From NCBI GenBank assembly GCA_964420455.1, contig CAYQTO010000014.1, forward strand, positions 1 to 38,393: a stretch of DNA of 38,393 bases, given 5' to 3'. The position numbers were made by a program, and so were the translations under genes. The notes under the pieces are model-generated. The model was not told the DNA's origin, made no database searches, and saw only the letters and a list, made by a program, of their open reading frames with translations. Shown piece after piece: positions 25,971 through 38,358 of the stretch (position 1 is its first letter; each line of letters opens with the position of its first letter). Source of the stretch: CAYQTO01 sp964420455 (GTDB taxonomy: Bacteria; Sumerlaeota; Sumerlaeia; SLMS01).

Positions 25971-26693
25971 ATGAAACGAAGCGAGGTTATCGAGGCCCAG
26001 AAGCGCGCGGCCAAGTTGCTGAAGGCCGCGGGCATTGTGCTGAGCAAGACGGAGGAGGAGAAGATCGAGGTGGCGGACTTCGGTCTCGACGAGCTCAACA
26101 AGAGCGGACTCGAGATCGTCGTCTATGAAAACAACGACCGGTACTGTGCGAAGGAACTGGTCATGTTCCCCCGTCAGACCTGTCCCGAACACAAGCACCC
26201 GTATATCAACAAGTCGAACCCGGGCAAGATGGAGACCTTTCGCGTGCGCAAGGGCCGGGTGTATCTCTACGTGGAAGGTCGCAAGAAGCGCCAGATCAAG
26301 GCCAAGCCGCCGAAGGACGGCGTCTATACGGTGTTCCACGAGGTGGAACTGAAGGCAGGCGACCAGTACACGATTCCGCCGGACACGCTCCACTGGTTCC
26401 AGGCCGGCCCACAAGGTGCCATCGTCTCGGAGTTTTCGAGCACCAGCACCGACGAGAAGGATATCTTCACGGATCCGCGAATCCAGCGCATCCCCGAGAT
26501 CGAGGAAGACGTACCCAGGCGCGGGAAGACGACCGCCCGGCGAACGGCCACAAAGAAAGCACCGGCCCGCAAGGCGACGGCGACCCTCAAGGCGACCGCA
26601 AAGAAGCCCCCCACGAAGAAGCCCGCCACAAGGAAGCCGGCGACCAGAAAGACCACGGCGAGAGCGACTGGCCGGGCGCGGGCCCGCAAGTGA
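25971..26693 (+). CDS. D-lyxose/mannose-isomerase-type cupin with histone-H1-like tail
   Basis: A 240-aa protein. Residues 1-182 match the D-lyxose ketol-isomerase family, which interconverts D-lyxose and D-xylulose and usually also D-mannose and D-fructose. The cupin metal ligands are visible: His74 and His76 in 'CPEHKHPYINKSNP', Glu88 in 'KMETFRV', and His141 in 'PPDTLHWFQAG'. Residues 183-240 are an added tail made almost wholly of Lys, Arg, Ala, Thr and Pro ('TKKAPARKAT', 'KKPPTKKPATRKPATRK'), like histone H1 or AlgP tails. The tail is absent from the usual, shorter family members and could bind nucleic acid or polyanions. The stop overlaps the GTG start of the next gene. A mannose-to-fructose role fits GH38 upstream and PfkB beside it. 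Confidence 0.85.
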   Translation: MKRSEVIEAQKRAAKLLKAAGIVLSKTEEEKIEVADFGLDELNKSGLEIVVYENNDRYCAKELVMFPRQTCPEHKHPYINKSNPGKMETFRVRKGRVYLYVEGRKKRQIKAKPPKDGVYTVFHEVELKAGDQYTIPPDTLHWFQAGPQGAIVSEFSSTSTDEKDIFTDPRIQRIPEIEEDVPRRGKTTARRTATKKAPARKATATLKATAKKPPTKKPATRKPATRKTTARATGRARARK

Positions 26694-27745
26694 CCACCCC
26701 GGCGGCGGATGGCGATCAGTCGCGGCGGACTCTGGAGGCACGCTGTGGCCATCCCCGCCAGTGGGCGGGCATCCGGCGCCTTGTCTATACAGAGGGTCCG
26801 GAAGCCGGCGTGGAGGTCCTCGAATTCCACACCGGCGCCGGCCTTTCCTTCGATGTCCATCCCCAGAGGGGCTTTGACATCGGCGCGGCCAGGCTCTTTG
26901 GCGCCTCCCTGGCGTGGCTGGCGCCCACCGGGGTGCCCAACCCGGCGCATTTTTCCGAGCCCGGTACGGGCTGGCTACGCACCGCCGCGGGCGGCCTGCT
27001 CATGACCTGTGGCTGGCGCCAGGTTGGTGCCCCCTGCGAGGATGCCGGCGAGTCCCTTGGCATCCATGGCCGGGCGCACCACACGCCCGCGTCGGACATT
27101 GCCTTGGAGCATCGCTGGCAGGGCGACACCTACCTGATGGTGGCCTCCGGGGTCCTGCGCGAGGCCGCGTTCTTCGGGGAAAACCTCGAGATTCGGCGCG
27201 TCGTGACAGCTGTCGGCGGGTCCAACGCGATCGTCATCGAGGACACGGTGACCAACCTCGCCTTCCGCCGCGAACCGTATATGCATCTTTACCACTTCAA
27301 CTTCGGATGGCCGTTGATCAGCGAGCAGGTGGCACTTCGCTTTCCGTCGGCACACGTGGAGCCCCGCGAGGCGTCGACGCCGGTCTATGGTTATGATACC
27401 TGGTCGACGCCCGATCCGGTCTATACGGAACGGGTGTATTATCACCGTGATCTGTCAACCTCGCGGGAGGGCGACCGCGTGTGGGCGGAGGCGACGATCG
27501 AGCAGCCGGAGTTCCCCCTGGGGCCGAAGGACACGCGGCCCGTGCGCCTGCGCCTGCGATGGACGGCGGACACGCTGCCGCAGCTGGTGCAGTGGAAGAT
27601 GGCGGGCGCGGGGATGCACGTCCTTGGGATCGAGCCGGGGAACTGTCGGGTTGGGGGACGAGCGACGGAGCGTGCAGCAGGTCGGTTGTCGTTCCTGGAG
27701 CCCGGCCAGTCCGTCAGCCACCGGCTCGAGATGACGGTTGAATGA
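26690..27745 (+). CDS. DUF4432 family aldose 1-epimerase-like protein
   Basis: A 351-aa cytoplasmic protein of the galactose-mutarotase-like fold, DUF4432 group. Typical segments are 'VEVLEFHTGAGLSFDVHPQRGFDIG', shown here only in part, 'GIHGRAHHTPA', 'IEDTVTNLAFRREP' and 'YHFNFGWPL'. Members are thought to equilibrate sugar anomers, though few have been studied. The start is GTG at 26690, in a GTGA overlap with the isomerase stop, and its own stop overlaps the next ATG (ATGA at 27742). Both overlaps indicate translational coupling. Within this operon an epimerase could supply the right anomer of mannose or another aldose to the isomerase. Confidence 0.85.
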   Translation: MTTPAADGDQSRRTLEARCGHPRQWAGIRRLVYTEGPEAGVEVLEFHTGAGLSFDVHPQRGFDIGAARLFGASLAWLAPTGVPNPAHFSEPGTGWLRTAAGGLLMTCGWRQVGAPCEDAGESLGIHGRAHHTPASDIALEHRWQGDTYLMVASGVLREAAFFGENLEIRRVVTAVGGSNAIVIEDTVTNLAFRREPYMHLYHFNFGWPLISEQVALRFPSAHVEPREASTPVYGYDTWSTPDPVYTERVYYHRDLSTSREGDRVWAEATIEQPEFPLGPKDTRPVRLRLRWTADTLPQLVQWKMAGAGMHVLGIEPGNCRVGGRATERAAGRLSFLEPGQSVSHRLEMTVE

Positions 27746-29135
27746 GCCCTCCGGCGTTCGATGCCGACATTGCGATCGTTGGCGGGGGAGCGGCGGGTCT
27801 GGCGGCGGCGATCTTCGCGGGTGAGCGGGCGGCGGGCACCCATGCACGGATTGTCGTGCTGGAGGGAGCGCGAAAGCCCGGTGCCAAGATCCTCGTTTCC
27901 GGCGGTGGCCGANNNNNNNNNNGGCCAATCCGGTCAAGACCATCGCCGCTGGTGTCGGCAAGATGCGCGATGGCAAACCCGATCACCTCCTGCTCAAGCG
28001 CGGCGACACCTGGACCAACGAACGCGTCGGTGAGAACGACTACAACGGCGCGACGAAGCCGGCGATCCGCCGCGTGCTGAAGTCTTTCGACGAGCGCCGC
28101 ACGCTCGTATGGATGCGGGACCTTGGCGTGGAGCTCAAGCTCGAGCCAACGGGCAAGTACTTCCCGGTGACCGACAAGGCGCGGACGGTGCTGGAGGCAC
28201 TGCTGGCGCGCGTTCGCACGCTCGGGATCGACTTCCGCACGGGCACCCGCGTGCGACGCATCGAGCCCACCAACGAGGGCTTTCGCCTTCCATATGGGGT
28301 GGATGCCGTCCTCACGGCGCGACGGGTCATCATGGCGACCGGTGGGTTGTCACTTCCCAAGTCCGGCAGCGACGGTGCCGGGCTCCAATGGATGCGCGAG
28401 ATGGGGCACGCGGTGGTTCCCACGACCCCCGCGCTGGCGCCACTTGTCTATACGCAGGGGGAGGAGTCGGGTGTTCTGGGTGGTCTCAGCGGATTGACCA
28501 CCGATGCGCGTCTGGACGTTCGCTACGCCACCGGAAAGAGGCTCTACGACTTCACCGGGTCCCTCGTCTATACGCACTTTGGCTTGAGCGGGCCCGCGCC
28601 CATGAACGCATCACGCCACGTCGCGCAGGCCCGGTTGGCCTCGCCGGACGACCCGCCCATGGTGACCTTGGGACATCCCGATTTTGCCACCGCCGAAAAG
28701 GCCGACGAATGGCTTCTGGCCCAGGGCCGGCTTCATCCAAGGCGAAGCGTGCCGTCGCTGCTGGAGGCCCTGTTTCCCGCCCGGCTGGCGGGCATGGTGG
28801 CCGGCGGCGAGGATGCCCGCATGGCCCAACTCGGCCGGACGGCGCGCCTGCGGATTGCCCGTCGGATTGCTGCCTGCCCACTCCCCATTGCCGGGGACCG
28901 TGGCTATACCTTTGCCGAGACCACCGCGGGCGGCGTCGACATGCGCGAGGTGGACCTCCGCACGATGGCCTCACGCGTGATCCCGCGCCTCTTCCTCTGC
29001 GGGGAGATGCTCGATGTGGACGGCCGCATCGGCGGTTTCAATTTCCAATGGGCGTGGGCAACCGGCTGGCTGGCGGGACGCGGTGCGGTGGACTCGCTTG
29101 CGGAGGTCAGCGCCGCCGCACCATCGGGGCAATGA
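27742..29135 (+). CDS. HI0933/BaiN-type flavoprotein, interrupted by an assembly gap
   Basis: An FAD-dependent NAD(P)-type oxidoreductase family protein. The dinucleotide-binding motif 'IAIVGGGAAGLAAAIF' is at about 10-25 and 'KILVSGGGR' precedes a 10-N gap (27913-27922). After the gap the frame shifts and the body resumes with 'TNERVGENDYNG', 'GKYFPVTDKARTVLEALLAR', 'VIMATGGLSLPKSGSDG', and near the end 'GRIGGFNFQWAWATGWLAG', all normal for COG2081. About 90 nt just after the gap do not fit the family (see findings) and may be an assembly chimera. The ATG at 27742 overlaps the epimerase stop. The 3' end overlaps the convergent glycosyltransferase by 29 bp. The physiological reaction is unknown. 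Confidence 0.82.
27913..27922. other. Scaffold gap (10 N)
   Basis: Ten Ns fall just after the 'SGGGR' of the flavoprotein, where the family has 'CNVTN'. The frame changes across the gap, so its length is arbitrary. Confidence 0.98.
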
Positions 29136-30258
29136 ACTCAACGAGTTCGGCGGCCCGGGCCCGCCAGGACCAGGTCGCGGCAACCCGTTTGCGCGCGGCC
29201 GCCCCCATCCGCGTCCGCAGATCCGCATCCGTCAACAATCGCAGGAGGGCTTCCTCCATGGCGGCAACATCGTCGACCTCGGCGAGGAATCCCGTCGTGC
29301 CGTCCACGACGATCTCCTCGGTGCCGGCGATGCGCGTGCCCACCACGGGCAACCCACACGCGGCCGCCTCGAGCACCACGTTGGGCATTCCCTCGTAACG
29401 GGAGGGGAAAACGAAGAGATCCGCCTCGCGATAGCGCCGGCGGAGTTGTTCACGCGGGACCCAGTCGAGGAAGGTGACGCGGGATGCCAGGCCAAGGTCC
29501 TCGGCGATCTGTCTATACGCGGGGAGCTGGGGGCCCGTGCCGGCGATCTCCAGGCGCCAGGGCACCGGCCGGAGGCGCTCGCCACCCAGCATGCGCAGCA
29601 GGACATCCACCCCTTTCTGGGTGGTGAGGCGCCCGGCAAAGAGGAGGAGCGGCGCGGCGCCGGGGGTCACGTGTTCCCGGGGCGTATACCGATCTATATC
29701 GACGCCATTGCGGAGGACGCCGATCCGGGCGCGGGGAAAGGACTTCGCGGCGAGGTCCCGGAGCCCATCGCTGTTGGCAAGGACAACGTCTGCCCGGTGG
29801 ACGATCCAGCGGTTCAGCGGCAGGGTGGCGCGGTGGTAGAAGTCCAGTTCCCCCGGGAGCCATCCGGGCACGTCGCCGCCGCGGAGAAGGACAACGTGGG
29901 GAACCCCCCGCAGGAGCGTGGTGGGAAAGGCCGCGAGGCCGGACGGGATGGAGTGGAAGGAAAGGATGGCATCGGGAAGGGTGCGGCCGGCGAGGAGGGC
30001 GGGCTGGGAGCCAAGGACGAAACTGATCATCTCGATCGGGTTCGACTGGCCCTGGCGGCGGCGGAGCGCCGGCACCCGACGAATGCGGAGGTTGTGGTGG
30101 CGCTCGCGCCGGGGGAGATCCGAGAAGGCCGCCGTGACCACCGCCACGCGATGGCCGAGCGCGGCGAGTTCCTCCGCCAGGTGGGCGGAGGCGGTGGAGG
30201 CCCCGCCCCCGATGGGCGGATACTCGTAGTTGCAGATGAGGAGGCGGAGGGGGCGCAC
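29107..30258 (-). CDS. Family 4 glycosyltransferase
   Basis: A 383-aa GT-B enzyme, probably making an exopolysaccharide, lipid-linked or compatible-solute glycan. The N-terminus 'LLICNYEYPPIGGGAS' is typical of GT4. The donor domain has 'LLFAGRLTTQKGVDVL' at about 205-220 and the EX7E motif at Glu289 and Glu297 ('YEGMPNVVLEAAACG'). The start is GTG at 30258, which gives the canonical first strand, though the ribosome-binding site is weak. It follows xseA on the same strand (69 bp apart) and overlaps the 3' end of the convergent flavoprotein gene by 29 bp. Donor and acceptor are not predictable. Confidence 0.9.
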   Translation of the reverse strand: MRPLRLLICNYEYPPIGGGASTASAHLAEELAALGHRVAVVTAAFSDLPRRERHHNLRIRRVPALRRRQGQSNPIEMISFVLGSQPALLAGRTLPDAILSFHSIPSGLAAFPTTLLRGVPHVVLLRGGDVPGWLPGELDFYHRATLPLNRWIVHRADVVLANSDGLRDLAAKSFPRARIGVLRNGVDIDRYTPREHVTPGAAPLLLFAGRLTTQKGVDVLLRMLGGERLRPVPWRLEIAGTGPQLPAYRQIAEDLGLASRVTFLDWVPREQLRRRYREADLFVFPSRYEGMPNVVLEAAACGLPVVGTRIAGTEEIVVDGTTGFLAEVDDVAAMEEALLRLLTDADLRTRMGAAARKRVAATWSWRARAAELVEFIAPMVRRR

Positions 30259-30327
30259 CCGTGCGGCGTCCGTTGCGGAAATCGTGGGTGGATATCCGCG
30301 GGCGGGGGTTACGGGGGCGAGGAAATG

Positions 30328-31569
30328 TTAGCCGAAGAGGTCTGGCGCCTCGTCGTCGGTAACCACCGCCTGGCGGCGCCCGTCGCGGAGGGTCATCTCG
30401 ATGCGGGTGTTTTTCTTGAGTTGGGTGGCGGAGGTGAGGACCTGGCCATTGGCCGCGCGGCGCACAATGGCGTATCCCTTGTTGAGGATGAGCTCGGGGT
30501 TGTGGCCGTCGAGGGCTGCGGTGGACTTTTCCAAGCGGGCGCGGAGGCGTTCTGCGCGCAGGCGGACCGCCTGGGGGAGGCGCTCGAGTGCCCAGTCGAT
30601 GCGTTGCCGCGCGGACTCGAGCTCGAGCCGTGGACGCCGCAGGCCGTAGCTGTTGCGGGCGGCCTCGAGGCGGCGCTGGGTCTCACGCAGCTTCCGTTTC
30701 ACCGCACGTTCCTGGCGGGTGATCAGATCGAGGAGAAACTCGCGTAGTCCGAGGTAGCCCTCGGTCACGATTTCCGCGGCGGCGGAGGGAGTCGGAGCGC
30801 GGCGGTCCGCCACAAAGTCGGCGATGGTGAAGTCGACCTCGTGGCCGACGGCGGAAACGACCGGCACCGGCGAGGCATGGATCGCCCGGGCAAGTGTCTC
30901 GTCGTTGAACTCCCAGAGATCCTCGAGCGAGCCGCCGCCCCGGCCCACGATGAGCACATCGACAAGTCCGGACTGCGCGAGGGTCTGCGTGGCGTGCGCG
31001 ATCTCGCGTCCCGCGCCGTCGCCCTGCACCCGGGCGGGGTACAGAATCGCCGAGAGGTTTGGCGCCCGCCGCCGCATGATCTGGAGGATGTCGCGGATCG
31101 CCGCACCGGTCGGCGAGGTCACGATACCAACGCACCGGGGATAGACGGGGATCGGGCGCTTGCGATCCTCGTCGAACAGCCCTTCCGCGGCGAGGCGCTC
31201 CTTCAGCTTCTGAAACTTCGCCCATAGGGCCCCTTCGCCCGCGAGGGTCATCCGATCGACCAGGAGCTGGTATTGCCCCCGCCGGTCGAAGACGCTGATC
31301 CGCCCGCGGCAGACGACGCGCTGGCCTTCCTCCGGGTCGAAATCGAGACGCCCTCTGGCCGCCTTCCACATCACCGCGGAGAGGAGTGCCCCCTCGTCCT
31401 TGAGAGAGAAGTAGGCGTGGCCCGAGGCGGCCCTCGTCCAGTTGCCGATCTCGCCCTCCACCGACACGTGGGGAAAGCCGCCCTCCAGGCTGCGGCGGAT
31501 GCGTGCGGTCAATTCGCTGACGGTAAGAGGAGTCTCGTCTGGCGTGTTTGGCATGGGTGACGATGGCAT
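30328..31569 (-). CDS. xseA: Exodeoxyribonuclease VII large subunit
   Basis: The catalytic subunit of the single-strand-specific, metal-independent exonuclease that degrades ssDNA from both ends. The 413-aa product has an N-terminal OB-fold ('VSVEGEIGNWTRAASGHAYF', about 36-55), then 'CVGIVTSPTGAAIRDIL' (146-162), 'VGRGGGSLEDLWEFNDE' (208-224) and 'SAVGHEVDFTIADFVAD' (239-255), all diagnostic. A long coiled coil follows from about 280 and the conserved 'LNKGYAIVRR' is near the end. I take the ATG at 31569 (an in-frame ATG at 31554 is also possible); upstream in-frame sequence would run back through a terminator. No small-subunit gene (xseB) is seen nearby. Confidence 0.95.
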   Translation of the reverse strand: MPSSPMPNTPDETPLTVSELTARIRRSLEGGFPHVSVEGEIGNWTRAASGHAYFSLKDEGALLSAVMWKAARGRLDFDPEEGQRVVCRGRISVFDRRGQYQLLVDRMTLAGEGALWAKFQKLKERLAAEGLFDEDRKRPIPVYPRCVGIVTSPTGAAIRDILQIMRRRAPNLSAILYPARVQGDGAGREIAHATQTLAQSGLVDVLIVGRGGGSLEDLWEFNDETLARAIHASPVPVVSAVGHEVDFTIADFVADRRAPTPSAAAEIVTEGYLGLREFLLDLITRQERAVKRKLRETQRRLEAARNSYGLRRPRLELESARQRIDWALERLPQAVRLRAERLRARLEKSTAALDGHNPELILNKGYAIVRRAANGQVLTSATQLKKNTRIEMTLRDGRRQAVVTDDEAPDLFG

Positions 31570-31623
31570 GGTGCCGCCAGCCGGCCAAGGCGATTCCTCC
31601 TGCACATACGAGAGGAAAAGAAA

Positions 31624-31651
31624 CCGCCCCACCGGCGAACCGGCGGGGCGG
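31624..31651 (-). terminator. Intrinsic terminator of the secreted CBM-type gene
   Basis: A 12-bp stem with one G-T pair on the minus strand, a TTCG loop, and a downstream TTTCTTTTCC tract. It is 26 bp after the minus-strand stop at 31677. The G-T pair forms only on the minus strand, which fixes the orientation. Confidence 0.85.
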
Positions 31652-31676
31652 GGCTTCCAAGGGGGAGTCGGGTGGG

Positions 31677-33341
31677 TTACTGGAGGTCGGCGATGTTGTA
31701 GCCGATGATGTCGAGGTAGTCGACCGTATAGAGATACTCGGGGGTATTGCCGGACCCGGGGATGTGAATCATCTCGAGGGCGACAAGGAGGGACTGACCG
31801 ACCTGCGACTGGTCGGGGTAGAACCACAGGCGGTAGGTTTCCGGATCACCAAGGAGGGGAAGCGGGGCCGCCTCGTTGACCGACTCGATCATGATGGAGG
31901 CGGAGGACTGGGGCGTGTTGGCGCGGATCCGGATGGCTGCCTTCTGGGTCTCGGCGGCGGCTGGCGCGTTGCTCGAGAAACGGGCCTGAATTTCATACAG
32001 CGTGTTGGCTTCCACGACGACGCCGGTGTTCCGCTCGAAGCCGCCATACATGATGTTGCCGTTGGACTGGGAGCCACCAATCTGGAGGCCGCCGTTGGTC
32101 ACGTTGAGGGGCGGGGCGTCAAAGCCGTCGATGGTGAGGGGAGTGAAGCCGTTGGCATTTGCGCCGGTGAAATTCCACGAGGCCTTGAGGGCACTCTGGG
32201 AGAAGTCGATGCCCTCGATCAGCTCGGAGACATAGAGGGTGCGCATCTCGACCTGGTCGATCATGATGCTGCCGTTGGGGTTGTCGCTGGGGTCGGTGCG
32301 GATGACGTCGGCGTTCAGGAGGAAGAAGGGGTTGCCGTTCCCCTGCTGGAAGAACTGGCGGTAGACCTTGCCCTCGGCGTTGGGGGTGTCGGCGCCGTTG
32401 CCGGTGGAGAAGACCTCATAGGAGTAGATCTCGTTGAAGTCGGGGCGGCTGGCGCGGAGGCGGACCGCCGGATTGTCGGCCTGCGGGCGGTTGCTCTTCA
32501 GGGTCCAGGCGATCTCGTAGAAGGAGTAGGATCCCTCGGAGGTGCCCTCGAAGCCGGTCACCGGCGACTCCCAGAAGGCGAAGCTGGGGAGGCTGCCGTT
32601 GAGGATCGTGGTCAGCATGCCCTGCTCGTAGCTGCCCCAGGACGGACCGAAGGAGCCACCGGGAGCGGTGAACTTCCAGCCCTCGGCGTCGGTGTCGAAG
32701 GTGAAGCTCTTGGTGGGGATGAGGCCCCGGTTGGGGGAAATCGGGTTATTGAGGTTCAGCGGATCGGGGACCGAGGGGAGGTAGAGATGCATGCGGTCGA
32801 CGTTGAAGTTGTTCGAACGGCCCGAGATCTGGATGATGTTCTCGCCCTCGTTGAGGAAGTAGGAGGCGGCGCGGTGACCCTGCTCCTCGAGCTTCGTCTC
32901 CCAGGACCAGTTGTTGTAGCCGCCGGGGTTGGAGTAGGACTTCTCGAACTCGCTGCCATTCACGCTCAACCACAGGTCATTGTTCAGGTCGATGGCGGGG
33001 GCGCGGTAGATATTGCGGATGCGGAGCTGGTACTCGCCGGGGTTCTGGACGACGACGAAGTAGGTGACGACCCCTTCGCCGGGACTGAAGAACCGATCGC
33101 CCCCGGTCCAGGTCAGATAGCCATCACCGGAAAACCCGCCCTCGCTGTTCCTCACGGCCCAGCCCGGGGCGATGCCCGACTCCATTTCGAAGGCGATGAA
33201 GCCATTCTCCTCGAGGAAGGGGCCGGCGGTTTGCCCCTCGATGATCGGTCCGCCTTCAGCGGGAAGGGTAGCAGGGGCAAGGAGGGCCAGCGCTCCACCG
33301 AGGCCGGCCACTGCAGCAGTCAACTGGGTCAGTCGTTTCAT
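31677..33341 (-). CDS. Secreted beta-rich, carbohydrate-binding-module-like protein
   Basis: A 554-aa exported protein of unknown function. The signal peptide is about residues 1-28 ('AVAGLGGALALLAPATLPAEG'). The first mature domain ('GFIAFEMESG', 'GEYQLRIRNIY', 'NVDRMHLYLP', about 45-195) looks like a CBM6/35-type carbohydrate-binding module. Two further beta-sandwich-like regions follow, each with Trp- and Tyr-rich segments ('TDAEGWKFTAPGG' and 'ASWNFTGANANGF'). No catalytic motif or anchor is seen. It may bind cell-surface or external glycan. The start at 33341 follows an AGGTAGGA ribosome-binding site; an upstream in-frame ATG at 33386 lacks one and would disrupt the signal peptide. Confidence 0.78.
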   Translation of the reverse strand: MKRLTQLTAAVAGLGGALALLAPATLPAEGGPIIEGQTAGPFLEENGFIAFEMESGIAPGWAVRNSEGGFSGDGYLTWTGGDRFFSPGEGVVTYFVVVQNPGEYQLRIRNIYRAPAIDLNNDLWLSVNGSEFEKSYSNPGGYNNWSWETKLEEQGHRAASYFLNEGENIIQISGRSNNFNVDRMHLYLPSVPDPLNLNNPISPNRGLIPTKSFTFDTDAEGWKFTAPGGSFGPSWGSYEQGMLTTILNGSLPSFAFWESPVTGFEGTSEGSYSFYEIAWTLKSNRPQADNPAVRLRASRPDFNEIYSYEVFSTGNGADTPNAEGKVYRQFFQQGNGNPFFLLNADVIRTDPSDNPNGSIMIDQVEMRTLYVSELIEGIDFSQSALKASWNFTGANANGFTPLTIDGFDAPPLNVTNGGLQIGGSQSNGNIMYGGFERNTGVVVEANTLYEIQARFSSNAPAAAETQKAAIRIRANTPQSSASIMIESVNEAAPLPLLGDPETYRLWFYPDQSQVGQSLLVALEMIHIPGSGNTPEYLYTVDYLDIIGYNIADLQ

Positions 33342-33641
33342 TTGTCCTACCTGTCTTGTGGAATGTGTTGGGCCGGTCGGCTCCAATCGAAGGAGAGTTG
33401 CCGTTGGGAATTGAGGACCGTCAAGATCTTCATGCAGGAATTTTGCGCGAGACTTGCACAGTCGAAGGCCCCCCCTCTAGATCACACGAGGATTGATGGG
33501 GCGGGGCAAAGGAACAAATCGAAAGCTGCGGGATGAAGAAAAATTCAGATATCAGAGGTTTGGGTTTTGGCCGTGGGGGACGGGGGGGGAGGAACTCGGC
33601 GATTCCGAACATCGCATACTCGCGATATCCGATTATTCTTC
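33342..33641. other. Divergent intergenic region
   Basis: This region lies between the secreted CBM-type gene (minus) and nifJ (plus). No convincing gene is present. It is A+T-richer than the rest and should contain the minus-strand promoter, which I could not place. None of the operator-like words found in the carbohydrate island occur here. Confidence 0.6.
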
Positions 33642-33670
33642 TTGTCACTGGAAGACAGGCCACGTATAGG
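33642..33670 (+). promoter_or_regulatory. Putative sigma70 promoter of nifJ
   Basis: TTGTCA (33642-33647), a 17-bp spacer and TATAGG (33665-33670) lie about 80 nt before the nifJ start. This is the only good -35/-10 pair in this interval. Confidence 0.45.
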
Positions 33671-33751
33671 TGATGAAGTTGAAAGTTGGCAATTAGCCGC
33701 AGGGGGCGGCAAATGCCGTATCGCCGCGCTGCCCCTGGGAAGGTTCCGCAA

Positions 33752-37353
<3,602 letters not shown>

Positions 37354-37357
<4 letters not shown>

Positions 37358-38358
37358 TGCCCGACCTCAGCACCACCTACCTGAAGCTCCCGCTGCGCAA
37401 CCCGCTGGTGGTCTCCGCATCGCCCCTCTGTGAAAGCGTTGAGAACATCCGCCGGATGGAGGAGGCCGGCGCCGGTGCGATCGTCCTCCATTCGCTCTTC
37501 GAGGAGCAGATCACCCTCGAGACCCACAGCCTTGACTATACCCTGTCGCAGGGGGCGGAAAGCTTTCCCGAGGCTCTTTCCTACTTCCCCGAGCCCATGG
37601 AGGCGCCCATCGGGCCCAAGGGCTATCTCACCCACCTGCGCCGGGCCAAGAAGGCCGTCCGCATCCCCGTCATTGCGAGCCTCAACGGCACCACGCCAGG
37701 GGGATGGGTGCAGTACGCCAAGCGCCTCGAAGATGCAGGCGCCGACGCCATTGAACTGAACGTGTACTACATTCCCGCCGATCCGGAGATCCGCGCCGTT
37801 GATGTCGAACAGCGGTATATACAGCTCGTCCACGATGTGAAGCAGGCCGTCCACATCCCCCTCGCGGTCAAGGTGGGTCCGTTCTTTACCGCCCCCGCCA
37901 ACATGGCGAGCGAACTCCGCACCGCCGGGGCGGACGGCCTGGTTCTCTTCAACCGCTTCTACCAGCCGGACATCGACCTCGAGCACCTCGAGGTTGTGCC
38001 CAACCTGCTCCTCAGTTGCCCGACGGAACTGCGCCTGCGCCTTCGCTGGATCGCCCTGCTCTCCAGTCGCCTGGACATCGACCTCGCGGTTACCGGCGGC
38101 GTCCATTCCGCCAGCGACGTCCTCAAGTGCATGATGGCTGGCGCCCACGTGGCCATGATGACCACGGCACTCCTCCGCCACGGCATCGATTACCTGGGCG
38201 TCGTCCGCCGCGACATCGACCAATGGATGATCGACCACGAGTACGAATCGATCAGCCAGATGCGGGGCAGCATGGACCAGAGCAATGTGGACGATCCGGC
38301 CGCCTTCGAGCGGGCCAACTACCTCAAGGTGCTCAGTTCCTACACCACCGCGGGATGA
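37354..38358 (+). CDS. Dihydroorotate-dehydrogenase-like flavoprotein
   Basis: A 334-aa FMN TIM-barrel protein of the PyrD-like group often found beside nifJ. Recognisable parts are 'TTYLKLPLRNPLVVSASPL' at the N-terminus, 'VIASLNGTTPGGWVQYAKRLE', 'DAIELNVYYIP', 'PLAVKVGPFF' and the phosphate-binding end 'DLAVTGGVHSASDVLKCMMAGA'. The classical active-site segment of true dihydroorotate dehydrogenases is changed, so pyrimidine synthesis should not be assumed. The ATG at 37354 overlaps the nifJ stop (ATGA), showing translational coupling and a likely shared role in electron transfer or pyruvate metabolism. The next codon is also ATG. After the stop, 35 bases remain; an ATG at 38369 or so opens a frame to the window edge but is too short to call. 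Confidence 0.9.

Noticed and set aside
26560..26680. Repeat-like DNA in the isomerase tail, considered as a tandem repeat or CRISPR-like array
   Set aside because: The repeats are short, irregular Lys/Ala/Thr/Pro codons in frame, with no spacers.
30328..31827. Longer N-terminus for XseA
   Set aside because: It would cross the terminator at 31624-31651 and the 3' end of the upstream gene.
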